Of a stretch of 64,000 nucleotides of DNA, positions 49,543 to 57,662 are shown in pieces (position 1 is the first letter of the stretch; the number at the start of each line of letters is the position of its first letter). The notes beneath the pieces are model-generated. The model saw only the letters and a list, made by a program, of their open reading frames with translations. It searched no databases and had not been told where the DNA came from. Made by a program: the position numbers and the translations under genes. The stretch lies in the NCBI GenBank assembly GCA_028280265.1, contig JANQMD010000013.1, positions 27,744-91,743 on the forward strand, read 5' to 3'. The stretch comes from Flavobacteriaceae bacterium (GTDB lineage: Bacteria > Bacteroidota > Bacteroidia > Flavobacteriales > Flavobacteriaceae).

Positions 49543-51948
49543 TTACTTCCCAAACAAATGGAGTTCGGTAAATTCTTTATCTATGGTAATAGAATTTTTA
49601 CCATTCACTTTTAAATCCTTTAAAGAAATCTCTACATTGTCTATTTGTATCGATGTGATCATAAAAGGAAGGTTGTGGAATACCAGATTAAACTTAGAAT
49701 AGTTGGCATCAAATTTCCCTTCTTTGTGTTGCTGTAAGATGAATTCATCCTTCTTTCCTGTTACTTTAAAAGTACGCAAACTATAGCGCCCTTTCTTATA
49801 ATCCAATCCGTCATGCGCATCATCAAACAATTGAGATTTTTCTTTTCCCTGTTTGTAATAAATGTCCAAAGTAATTTCATCAAACTCTTTTTCACCTACA
49901 TACTGTTGTACAGGATATTTTGGAATAACTGCTCCTGCTTTTACAAACAATGGAACCGTTTCGAGATCGGCGTCTACCCACATTTCTTTTCCTCCATCAA
50001 CTAGTTCATCGGTCCAGAAGTTGTACCATTCTCCTCTTGGAATATACATACGTCTTCCTTTTGCATTGGGTTCCATAATTGGACATACAAGGATTTGATC
50101 TCCAAAGAGAAACTCATCACTTCTGTAATGGGTATGAATGTCCTCTTGGTCATACAATACCAAGGATTTGATAATTGGAGTTCCTTCTTCTGCATATTTC
50201 CAAAAAGCTGTGTACAAATACGGCAACAACTGATAACGCAGCTCGATGAATTTTCTGACAATATCAGTAATTTCATCTCCGAACTCCCAGGGTTCTTGAT
50301 CTCCATGGTCTCCTGAGGAATGGACTCTGCAGAATACATGGAAGACTCCCATTTGAATCCAACGGGCAAACAATTCTCCTTGGGGCTGCTCAGCAAATCC
50401 TCCGATATCGCTTCCAGCGAATGAGAATCCAGACATGGCCATACGCTGTGCTTGGACATTTGCAATCCACAAGTGTTCCCATGTGGCTATATTGTCCCCA
50501 AACCAGCTTGAGGTGTAGCGTTGTGTTCCTGAATACGCGGAACGAGTAATCACAAACGGACGTTTCGGATAACAATATTTCTTTAACCCATGATAGGTAG
50601 CACGGGCCATTTGCATTCCGTAAACATTATGTGCTTTTCTATGGCTACACGGATTTCCGTCGTAGTCATGTCTTACATCGTCTGGAAAGGTTTTGTTGGG
50701 AACTTCCATCACGGCTGGCTCATTCATATCGTTCCAAACACCTTTTACACCGATATCTTCAATCAACTCTTTAAACAATCCAGACCACCATTCGCGAACT
50801 TCAGGTTTGGTGTAATCGGGGAAGTAACAATCTCCTGGCCATACTTTTCCTTTCATATAAGGTCCGTCTGCACGTTTGCAGAAATAATCTTTGTCTAAGG
50901 CTTCTTTAAAAACAGGATAATCAGGATCGATCTTAATTCCTGGATCTATAATCACGACAGTTTTAAAACCATCGTCCTCAAGCTCTTTAACCATTCGTTT
51001 AGGATCAGGGAAGCGGTCTTTATCCCAAGTGAAACAACGGAATCCATCCATATAATCAATATCCAAATAGATCGCATCACAAGGAATGTTCAAGTCTCTG
51101 AATTTTTGAGTAATTTCTTTTACGTTGCTTTCAGGATAGTAACTCCATTTACATTGATGAAATCCTAATGCCCAGAGAGGAGGTAGTGTGTGTGGTTTTC
51201 CAGTTAGGTCTGTATAATTTTCAATCACATCATTTAGCTGTGGGCCGTAGATGAAATAATAATTCATCTCTCCACCATCAGCCCAAAAACTGGTGATGTT
51301 TCGCCGCTCGTGAGCAAAGTCGTAATGACTTCTAAAAGTATTGTCGAAAAAGATTCCGTAAGCTTTATTGTTGTGAACCCCTGTGTAAAAGGGAATGGCT
51401 TTGTATATAGGATCGGTATCTTTTCCGAAAGCATAGGAGTCTGTGGACCAATTCTCAAAACGTCGACCTTTTAAGCTCACTTGAACAGGCTTATCACCTA
51501 GGCCATAATAACTTTCGGTCCTGTGAGAAACCTTGCTCATTTTCACAATATTTCCACCCCACTGATAACTTTCTTCCCAATGAAAACCGAGTTCATCTTC
51601 ATTAATTACCTTTCCATCTTTGGCATCATACAAAGCGATACGCATGTTTGCTTTGGTAACCTTGCAAATCAATTTAGAGGTAGTGATGGTAAAGACATCT
51701 TTTTCTTCAACCACTTCTAGTTTATTGTAGCCACGGCTTGCATACATGGTAATTCCGTATGAAAAATCGGTATCAAATTTTCCTGTAGTAGCATAACGAA
51801 AACGGATGACACTATCTCTTACCACAGTCACTTGAAGCACAACTCCATTATGAGCTGTAAAAGTTAGGGTATCAACGTCTTTAGAATAATTTACAATATG
51901 TGTGGGAAACTGATTCCCTTTATATTCGAGTTCAGTATTAACAATCAT
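49543..51948 (-). CDS. Glycoside hydrolase family 31 alpha-glucosidase, cytosolic
   Basis: An 801-residue protein without a signal peptide. The N-terminal beta-sandwich (about 1-230) precedes the GH31 barrel: DAIYLDIDYMDGFRCFTWD, nucleophile in GVWNDMNEPAVM (about 415) and acid/base region SSWFGDNIATWEHLW. The C-terminal sheet domains follow. GH31 alpha-glucosidases release glucose from maltose, isomaltose and dextrins. A cytosolic one could return maltose units to glucose. It is next to the HxlR gene and 2 kb from the GlgE cluster, same strand, but with its own transcription unit. Confidence 0.9.
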   Translation of the reverse strand: MIVNTELEYKGNQFPTHIVNYSKDVDTLTFTAHNGVVLQVTVVRDSVIRFRYATTGKFDTDFSYGITMYASRGYNKLEVVEEKDVFTITTSKLICKVTKANMRIALYDAKDGKVINEDELGFHWEESYQWGGNIVKMSKVSHRTESYYGLGDKPVQVSLKGRRFENWSTDSYAFGKDTDPIYKAIPFYTGVHNNKAYGIFFDNTFRSHYDFAHERRNITSFWADGGEMNYYFIYGPQLNDVIENYTDLTGKPHTLPPLWALGFHQCKWSYYPESNVKEITQKFRDLNIPCDAIYLDIDYMDGFRCFTWDKDRFPDPKRMVKELEDDGFKTVVIIDPGIKIDPDYPVFKEALDKDYFCKRADGPYMKGKVWPGDCYFPDYTKPEVREWWSGLFKELIEDIGVKGVWNDMNEPAVMEVPNKTFPDDVRHDYDGNPCSHRKAHNVYGMQMARATYHGLKKYCYPKRPFVITRSAYSGTQRYTSSWFGDNIATWEHLWIANVQAQRMAMSGFSFAGSDIGGFAEQPQGELFARWIQMGVFHVFCRVHSSGDHGDQEPWEFGDEITDIVRKFIELRYQLLPYLYTAFWKYAEEGTPIIKSLVLYDQEDIHTHYRSDEFLFGDQILVCPIMEPNAKGRRMYIPRGEWYNFWTDELVDGGKEMWVDADLETVPLFVKAGAVIPKYPVQQYVGEKEFDEITLDIYYKQGKEKSQLFDDAHDGLDYKKGRYSLRTFKVTGKKDEFILQQHKEGKFDANYSKFNLVFHNLPFMITSIQIDNVEISLKDLKVNGKNSITIDKEFTELHLFGK

Positions 51949-52104
51949 TCGGCATCATTTTTCGTATGTAAAAAAAAGGAAAAAATCACAGAGACTCAAG
52001 TGTTTTTAACGATAACGGTGTAGTTAAGATTACAGACTTTTGGAGCTTAAAGCCTAAAGTCAGAAGCCAAGAGGTTCTTTTTCTAAATTGATGTAAAAGC
52101 TTTG

Positions 52105-52452
52105 CTACTTATCAGAAATTCCATCTTCCTTCATCAACTTGAATCCATAGTCACGCAACATAGAAATAATAGGAATGGATTTTTGCCCTTTTTCGGTGAT
52201 TTGATACTCAACTTTTACAGGAACTTCAGGAATGATTTCTTTACTTATGAATCCATCTGCAACGAGCTCTTTTAAATTTTTACTTAGCATCCGATCTGAA
52301 ATATGCCCAATACTTTTCTTGAGTTCGTTATAGCGCCATGATTTGTCTTTCACTCGCCATAAAATGGGCATTTTATAAGTTCCCCCAATCTTGGAAAACA
52401 CATATTCAACTGGAGTGTAATAGAGTTTTTTGTCTTTGATAAATTCGGGCAT
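52105..52452 (-). CDS. HxlR-family transcriptional regulator
   Basis: The start at 52452 (MPEFIKDKKLYYTPVEYVFSK) is chosen over 52479 because the minus-strand promoter (-7 box TATATTTG at 52477-52484) lies over the upstream ATG. The 115-residue winged-helix protein has the HxlR pattern: IGGTYKMPILWRVKDKSWRYNELKKSIGHISDRMLSKNLKELVADGFISKEI. Such proteins repress a divergent gene until an electrophile such as an aldehyde or quinone is present. It likely controls the divergent DJ-1-like and reductase genes. Confidence 0.85.
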   Translation of the reverse strand: MPEFIKDKKLYYTPVEYVFSKIGGTYKMPILWRVKDKSWRYNELKKSIGHISDRMLSKNLKELVADGFISKEIIPEVPVKVEYQITEKGQKSIPIISMLRDYGFKLMKEDGISDK

Positions 52453-52464
52453 ACTTACAGCGAT

Positions 52465-52477
52465 GTTAGTTACTAAC
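52465..52477. promoter_or_regulatory. Palindromic operator GTTAGTTACTAAC
   Basis: A 13-base palindrome (GTTAG-TTA-CTAAC) at the transcription start of hxlR, next to its -7 box. It lies between the divergent genes and fits as the HxlR operator. Confidence 0.6.
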
Positions 52478-52507
52478 AAATATAGTCAAGTCATTGAATC
52501 AAAACAA
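52477..52507 (-). promoter_or_regulatory. Promoter of hxlR-type gene, TTG-N20-TATATTTG
   Basis: On the minus strand TTG (52505-52507) and TATATTTG (52477-52484). It overlaps the divergent promoter. Confidence 0.6.
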
Positions 52508-52523
52508 GTTCAATATAACTTTG
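52494..52523 (+). promoter_or_regulatory. Promoter TTG-N19-TAACTTTG
   Basis: TTG (52494-52496) and TAACTTTG (52516-52523) match the consensus exactly. The 5' leader to the ATG at 52642 is about 115 bases. Confidence 0.7.
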
Positions 52524-52641
52524 TGCAAAGTAAATTACATCGGTGTAAGCACACGATACATTTACAGAAAACTAAATTTAATTTCGAGACAAGCCTCCAG
52601 GGTATTAAACCCTTTGGCAGTGCCAATAAAAATTACAAAAA

Positions 52642-53409
52642 ATGAAAACAATTATTGAATCAAATGAATATGTACATTATCATGGAGCTCCTTCAAAAGG
52701 AAAAATATTGATGGTGGCGAGTAGTCCAACTATTTCTGAACAAACGGGCTGGCCCATTGGATTTTGGGCTGCAGAATTAACACATCCTTTATTGGTATTT
52801 AAAGAAGCTGGCTACGAAGTTGAATTGGCCTCCACAGAAGGAGGGAAGATTGAAATGGATGGTTATTCCAATCCTACAGATGAAAGTGGTTATGCAGCTC
52901 ATGATGTTATTTCTCTAGGTTTTATGCAACAAGACAGCTTTCAAGAATTTTTAAACTCTACAAAAAAGATTACGGAAGTAAATGCAAATGAGTATAAGGC
53001 GATTTTTTTGGTGGGAGGCCAAGGGCCGATGTACACCTTCAGAGGAAATTCAGCTCTAGAAAAATTATTTGCAGACTTTTATGAATCTGGAAAACCCAGT
53101 GCAGCAGTTTGTCATTCTACGACTTTGTTGTTAGAAGCAAAAACATCGAATGGAGAGTTGTTAGTGATAGGGAAAACATGGACGGGTTTTGCAGATAGCG
53201 AAGAAGATTTCGCAGATCAAGCTGTTGGGATGAAAATTCAACCTTATCGAATTGAGACAGAGGCAAGAAAGCTAGAAAACACCAATTTTAAAGTTGCAGC
53301 ACCATTTTCTTCCTATGTGATTGCAGATGGAAATCTAATTACTGGTCAGCAGCAAAATTCAGGATATGCAGCGGCGAAAATGGTTGTACAACAATTAAAT
53401 GAATTATAA
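52642..53409 (+). CDS. DJ-1/Hsp31-like type 1 glutamine amidotransferase domain protein
   Basis: A 255-residue cytosolic protein of the DJ-1 superfamily. KGKILMVASSPTISEQTGWPIGFWAAELTHPLLVFKEAGYEVELAS is the usual start, and the nucleophile elbow is AAVCHSTTLLLEA (Cys about 157). A His in AAHDVISLG and the downstream SEEDFA fit the Hsp31-like group that acts as glyoxalase or protein repair. It is translationally coupled to the next gene (TAATG). Regulation by HxlR suggests electrophile detoxification. Confidence 0.8.
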   Translation: MKTIIESNEYVHYHGAPSKGKILMVASSPTISEQTGWPIGFWAAELTHPLLVFKEAGYEVELASTEGGKIEMDGYSNPTDESGYAAHDVISLGFMQQDSFQEFLNSTKKITEVNANEYKAIFLVGGQGPMYTFRGNSALEKLFADFYESGKPSAAVCHSTTLLLEAKTSNGELLVIGKTWTGFADSEEDFADQAVGMKIQPYRIETEARKLENTNFKVAAPFSSYVIADGNLITGQQQNSGYAAAKMVVQQLNEL

Positions 53410-54044
53410 TGAAAATTGCATTCATCGGGATAGGAAATGTAGGATTTGCCTTGGCGAATAACCTTCAAAAGAAAGGACATAAGATTCTAGTAGTGAGTAA
53501 CGACCAAACATCAAAGAGTGTTCAAAAAGCCTTAGAATCAAATGAAAGCTTTCAGGTAGTTGGAGTTCAAGAAGCTATTCAAGAAGCGGAGATGTTTTTT
53601 TTAGCAACTCCTTTTTCAGCTAACGAAAGCATCTTAACACAACTGGATTTCCAAGGAAAGATTTTAGTAGACTGCACGAATCCAGTGGGAGCAGGAATCT
53701 CTCATGGTTTGAGTAGTAAAGTTTCTGGAGCAGAGAAAGTTCAAGAATGGGCATCATCAGCAAAAGTGGTCAAAGCTTTTACCATTTATGGATTTGAGAA
53801 TTTTCAAAATACTATTTTTCCGAAATACAATGTAAAACCTGTGATGATGATAGCAGGAAATGATTCGAGCGCTAAAAAGCAACTTGAACCTCTGGTAAAT
53901 GATTTAGGTTTTGATATGCTCGATACAGGAAAACTAGATCAGGCATTGCATTTAGAGCACATGACCTTACTTTGGGTGAAAATGGTAAGAAGAGACGGAC
54001 ATCACCCTAATTTTACTTGGGCGTATTTGGAGAAGAGTGTATGA
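53409..54044 (+). CDS. NAD(P)-binding F420-reductase-like oxidoreductase
   Basis: A 211-residue Rossmann-fold protein: IAFIGIGNVGFALANNLQKKGHKILVVSND has the GxGxxG nucleotide motif, followed by EAIQEAEMFFLATP and LVDCTNPVG. The family covers NADP-dependent F420 oxidoreductases and NADPH reductases; in a bacterium without F420 synthesis, a general NAD(P) role is more likely. Its ATG overlaps the stop of the DJ-1-like gene by one base, so the two act together in the HxlR-controlled unit. Confidence 0.8.
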   Translation: MKIAFIGIGNVGFALANNLQKKGHKILVVSNDQTSKSVQKALESNESFQVVGVQEAIQEAEMFFLATPFSANESILTQLDFQGKILVDCTNPVGAGISHGLSSKVSGAEKVQEWASSAKVVKAFTIYGFENFQNTIFPKYNVKPVMMIAGNDSSAKKQLEPLVNDLGFDMLDTGKLDQALHLEHMTLLWVKMVRRDGHHPNFTWAYLEKSV

Positions 54045-54066
54045 AAAAATTTAAAAACTTCGTCAG

Positions 54067-54089
54067 GCCTGCCTGCTGACAAGGCAGGC
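54067..54089. repeat. GC-rich repeat hairpin between convergent genes
   Basis: GCCTGCCT / AGGCAGGC with a 7-base loop, followed by CAATTTGACAAGCCTGTCAC. The CCTGCC core recurs in Bacteroidota intergenic repeats; here it may also end transcription from both sides. Confidence 0.55.
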
Positions 54090-54106
54090 TCAATTTGACA
54101 AGCCTG

Positions 54107-56029
54107 TCACTTTTTAGCAGAGCTCACATACTTAAAAGCCATCATTCCCAATGGAGGTAAGGTTAATTCAACAGAATTTTCTCTGTAATTCCATCCGATT
54201 TCTTGAGTCTGAACTTTCTTGTTGTGATAGTCTCCAGTTCCATTAAATTTCTTGGCATCAGAATTAAAAATTTCCTTCAATACTCCAGACCTTGGAACTC
54301 CAATTCGGTAGTTCTCTCGTGGAATAGGAGTGAGGTTGCAGATGATAATGACATCGTCTTTCTCTGCTTTTCCTTTTCGTATGTATGAAATCACAGAGCT
54401 CTCATGATCGCTGTGATTGATCCATTCAAATCCTTCTGCTGTAAACTGATGTTGGTACAGCGCTTTTTCTTTTTTATACAAAGTGTTCAACGCTTTTACA
54501 CAGGTTTGAGCTCCTTTGTGAACATCATATTCTAACAAATGCCAATCCAAACTTTGTTGAAAGTTCCATTCACTAGATTGGCCAAACTCTCCTCCTTGAA
54601 ATAACAGTTTGGTTCCTGGATGTGTATACATGAAGCTGTACAACAAACGCAAATTGGCAAAACGCTGCCACTCGTCACCAGGCATTTTCCCTAAGATAGA
54701 TTGCTTTCCATAAACCACTTCGTCATGTGAAAGTGGCAACATAAAGTTTTCTGTGAAAGCGTAGTTTAAACTGAAAGTCAATTCGTTTTGATGGTGTTTC
54801 CTGTAGATCGGCTCTTTGGCAAAATACTGTAACGTATCGTGCATCCAACCCATCATCCATTTCATTCCAAACCCGAGTCCTCCAATGTAAGTGGGTCTGG
54901 AAACCATTGGGAAAGAAGTGGACTCTTCAGCGATGGTTTGAACATCGGGAAAAGATTCATAAACAGCCTCATTCATCTCCTTCATAAAGGCAATGGCTTC
55001 TAAATTCTCTCTTCCTCCATATTGATTTGGCTCCCATTCTCCATCTTCTCTAGAATAATCTAAGAATAGCATGGAGGCAACTGCATCTACTCGCAATCCG
55101 TCTGCATGAAATTGATCTAGCCAGAAGATTGCATTGCTAATTAAAAAAGATTTTACCTCGTTTCTCCCATAGTTGAAAATCAAACTTTTCCAATCTGGGT
55201 GATATCCTTTTCTTCTATCTGGGTGCTCGTATAAATGAGATCCATCGAAGAATCCCAATCCATGATCATCTGATGGGAAATGGGATGGAACCCAATCCAA
55301 TAAGACTCCAATTCCTTTTTCGTGAAATTTGTCAACCAAATATTTGAAATCATCTGGATACCCAAAGCGTGAAGTGGGTGCAAAATATCCAGTTAGCTGA
55401 TACCCCCAAGAAGGATCGTAAGGATATTCCATTACAGGCATAAATTCGACATGTGTAAAATTCATGTCTGCCACATAATCAACCAAGTCATCTGCCATTT
55501 CACGATAACTTAAAAATCTGTTTTCTTCCGTATTCTTTTTCCAGGACCCTAAGTGAACTTCGTAGACAGAAAAGGGCGCATCTAAGGCATTTTTCTTCTT
55601 GCGATTTTTCATCCATTTGGCATCTTGCCAAGCATAATCATCACTCCAAACCACAGAAGCAGTTTTGGGTGGATGCTCGCATCTTTTGGCAAAAGGATCT
55701 GATTTTTCAACAGTAGAATCGTTATGGTGGCTTTGTATTTTGTACTTGTAGAGATTTCCTTTTCCTACTCCAGGAATGAAACCTTCCCAAATACCACTAC
55801 CGTCCCAACGAACATTGAGTTGGTAATCTCCTTCCACCCAAAAATTAAAATCTCCTATGACTGAAACATTCTTTGCGCTAGGAGCCCAAACAGCAAAATA
55901 AGTTCCTGTGATACCATCAACTTCAACGATATGAGAACCAAATTTCTCATAGAGGCGATAATGCTTTCCTGCTTTAAATAAGTTGATATCAAACTCTGTA
56001 AAAAGACTGTGTGCTTGTGTGTAAGCCAT
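54107..56029 (-). CDS. glgB: 1,4-alpha-glucan branching enzyme
   Basis: The start is ATG 56029 (MAYTQAHSLFTEFD), two bases after the maltokinase stop; the track start at 56080 is inside that gene. The 640-residue enzyme has an N-terminal CBM48 domain (YFAVWAPSAKNVSVIGDFNFW) and a GH13 barrel with catalytic DGLRVDAVASML, TIAEEST and LSHDEVVYGK. It introduces alpha-1,6 branches into glucan. As the last gene of the GlgE operon it matches the pathway, in which GlgE extends and GlgB branches. Confidence 0.95.
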   Translation of the reverse strand: MAYTQAHSLFTEFDINLFKAGKHYRLYEKFGSHIVEVDGITGTYFAVWAPSAKNVSVIGDFNFWVEGDYQLNVRWDGSGIWEGFIPGVGKGNLYKYKIQSHHNDSTVEKSDPFAKRCEHPPKTASVVWSDDYAWQDAKWMKNRKKKNALDAPFSVYEVHLGSWKKNTEENRFLSYREMADDLVDYVADMNFTHVEFMPVMEYPYDPSWGYQLTGYFAPTSRFGYPDDFKYLVDKFHEKGIGVLLDWVPSHFPSDDHGLGFFDGSHLYEHPDRRKGYHPDWKSLIFNYGRNEVKSFLISNAIFWLDQFHADGLRVDAVASMLFLDYSREDGEWEPNQYGGRENLEAIAFMKEMNEAVYESFPDVQTIAEESTSFPMVSRPTYIGGLGFGMKWMMGWMHDTLQYFAKEPIYRKHHQNELTFSLNYAFTENFMLPLSHDEVVYGKQSILGKMPGDEWQRFANLRLLYSFMYTHPGTKLLFQGGEFGQSSEWNFQQSLDWHLLEYDVHKGAQTCVKALNTLYKKEKALYQHQFTAEGFEWINHSDHESSVISYIRKGKAEKDDVIIICNLTPIPRENYRIGVPRSGVLKEIFNSDAKKFNGTGDYHNKKVQTQEIGWNYRENSVELTLPPLGMMAFKYVSSAKK

Positions 56030-56031
56030 AA

Positions 56032-57660
56032 TTAGTTGTTCAAAATATTCTGAATTCCCGTTAAGGGGATAATGGCCCATCTAGGTCTTGAGTTTAATTC
56101 ATAACCCAATTCATAGATAGCTTTTTCTAATAAGTGATATTTGAGAATAAAAACGCGTTCTTGATTGTAGCCCAAATTGAGGTTTTCTCCTTGTATGGTT
56201 ACAATGTATGTTTCCATGAAAATGGCAACAAAATATCTGTACAGAAGCTCTCCAAATTCAAAGAGCTCTTCAGGTGATTTCTGATACTCATCTTTGTGGC
56301 TAAAAATAGTTGAATAGATGGCATAGTGAAACGATCTAAACAATCCAGCAACGTCTTTTAGAGGAGGTTGTTTTACTTTTCTATCTCGAATTGTGCTCTC
56401 AGGCTCTCCTTCAAAATCAAGGATGCAAAAGTCATGCTCTTGAACCAATACTTGACCCAAATGATAATCTCCATGAATTCGAATGCGTTCTCCTTTCAGC
56501 TTGGTCCAATCAAAACTAACCAGGCGTTTTCGGATTTCATTTTTCTGATCTAAGAATTCTTTTGCCAAATCGAGCGCAGCTCCATCCAATTTGTGCAGAT
56601 TGTTTTCTGTCATGTTCAATCGGTTTTGAAACATATAAGTCAACCTGTTTTTCAACCAAACGGTATAGTCGCCATTGAACTGCGTAGGTGTAAAAGCTGT
56701 TTCTTCAAATTCAGAACCCAATGCAGCATGCATCTCACCAGTTCGTTGGGCCAATAATCGCACCTTTAATAAAATATTCAATCCTGCCCAGTCAATGATT
56801 TCTGCTGGAAGATCATTGATCTTGAGACGGCCAAATAATTCAACCTTGGGAAGGTTCTGTATTTCAATGTTTTTTTGATCGATCGTTTGATAAATCTTAT
56901 GAATTTCTTTTAAGAAATAATCCCATGCATCTCCTTGGTTAGAAACCAACTTTTGCATCAACGCTATGGTAATGTATGTACTATCAGAATCAATAATATT
57001 GATGCTTCCCATATAAGGAGGCGTATTCTTAAAATCTTTCTTGTCCGACAAAAATCGACTCATTTCATAATCAGGATTCTTATCTGCATAAATTCTACGA
57101 AAGAATTTTAAGATATATTGCTCGTTGTAAATAATGGAAGTATTACTTTGCTCTACTCCTATAAACCGAGAAGATTGATAGGGGACAACTTCGTAATTTT
57201 CTGATTTATGATACTGTACTTTGGTCTTGTCGATTGGCAGAGCAGTTGAAATTCTTTCGAAAGCTAGTTTTCGAAATGCCTCTAAATAAATGGCATCGAT
57301 GATAAAACCATCTTGATCTTTTAATTTGATTGGAAGAATTCTATTTTCTTCTGCGAATGATTCGTCAGAAACAAAAGCGATAGGAAGAAAATAATGATGA
57401 TAGAAAGCCTCAGCAAAGTTCACTTCTAAGAGCAGTCCAAAATAGACCTCTCCGTGTTGCTGAATGCGAAAGTATTCTCTTAGCTCTATGTATTTTAGTT
57501 TGCTAGATTTTCCTCCATACCAGCGTTGTTTTTGGATGTACTCCTCCAAAACATCAGCTAAAAAGACTTTGATAAAGTCTTTATTCTCTATCAAATCATT
57601 CCAGTTGCTTTTGGCACTAAAAATGGAAACTTCTTTTTTGGTAGCTGATCTTTTAGACAT
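56032..57660 (-). CDS. Maltokinase (Pep2/Mak-type)
   Basis: A 542-residue kinase-fold protein. The N-terminal cap domain shows EYIQKQRWYGGKSSK, the maltokinase signature. Kinase features are IHGDYHLGQVLV (catalytic loop) and ILDFEGEPESTIRD (metal-binding). It phosphorylates maltose to maltose 1-phosphate, the substrate for GlgE. Often this domain is fused to TreS; here it stands alone. It ends two bases before glgB and starts two bases after glgE, so all three are co-translated. Confidence 0.9.
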   Translation of the reverse strand: MSKRSATKKEVSIFSAKSNWNDLIENKDFIKVFLADVLEEYIQKQRWYGGKSSKLKYIELREYFRIQQHGEVYFGLLLEVNFAEAFYHHYFLPIAFVSDESFAEENRILPIKLKDQDGFIIDAIYLEAFRKLAFERISTALPIDKTKVQYHKSENYEVVPYQSSRFIGVEQSNTSIIYNEQYILKFFRRIYADKNPDYEMSRFLSDKKDFKNTPPYMGSINIIDSDSTYITIALMQKLVSNQGDAWDYFLKEIHKIYQTIDQKNIEIQNLPKVELFGRLKINDLPAEIIDWAGLNILLKVRLLAQRTGEMHAALGSEFEETAFTPTQFNGDYTVWLKNRLTYMFQNRLNMTENNLHKLDGAALDLAKEFLDQKNEIRKRLVSFDWTKLKGERIRIHGDYHLGQVLVQEHDFCILDFEGEPESTIRDRKVKQPPLKDVAGLFRSFHYAIYSTIFSHKDEYQKSPEELFEFGELLYRYFVAIFMETYIVTIQGENLNLGYNQERVFILKYHLLEKAIYELGYELNSRPRWAIIPLTGIQNILNN

Positions 57661-57662
57661 GC

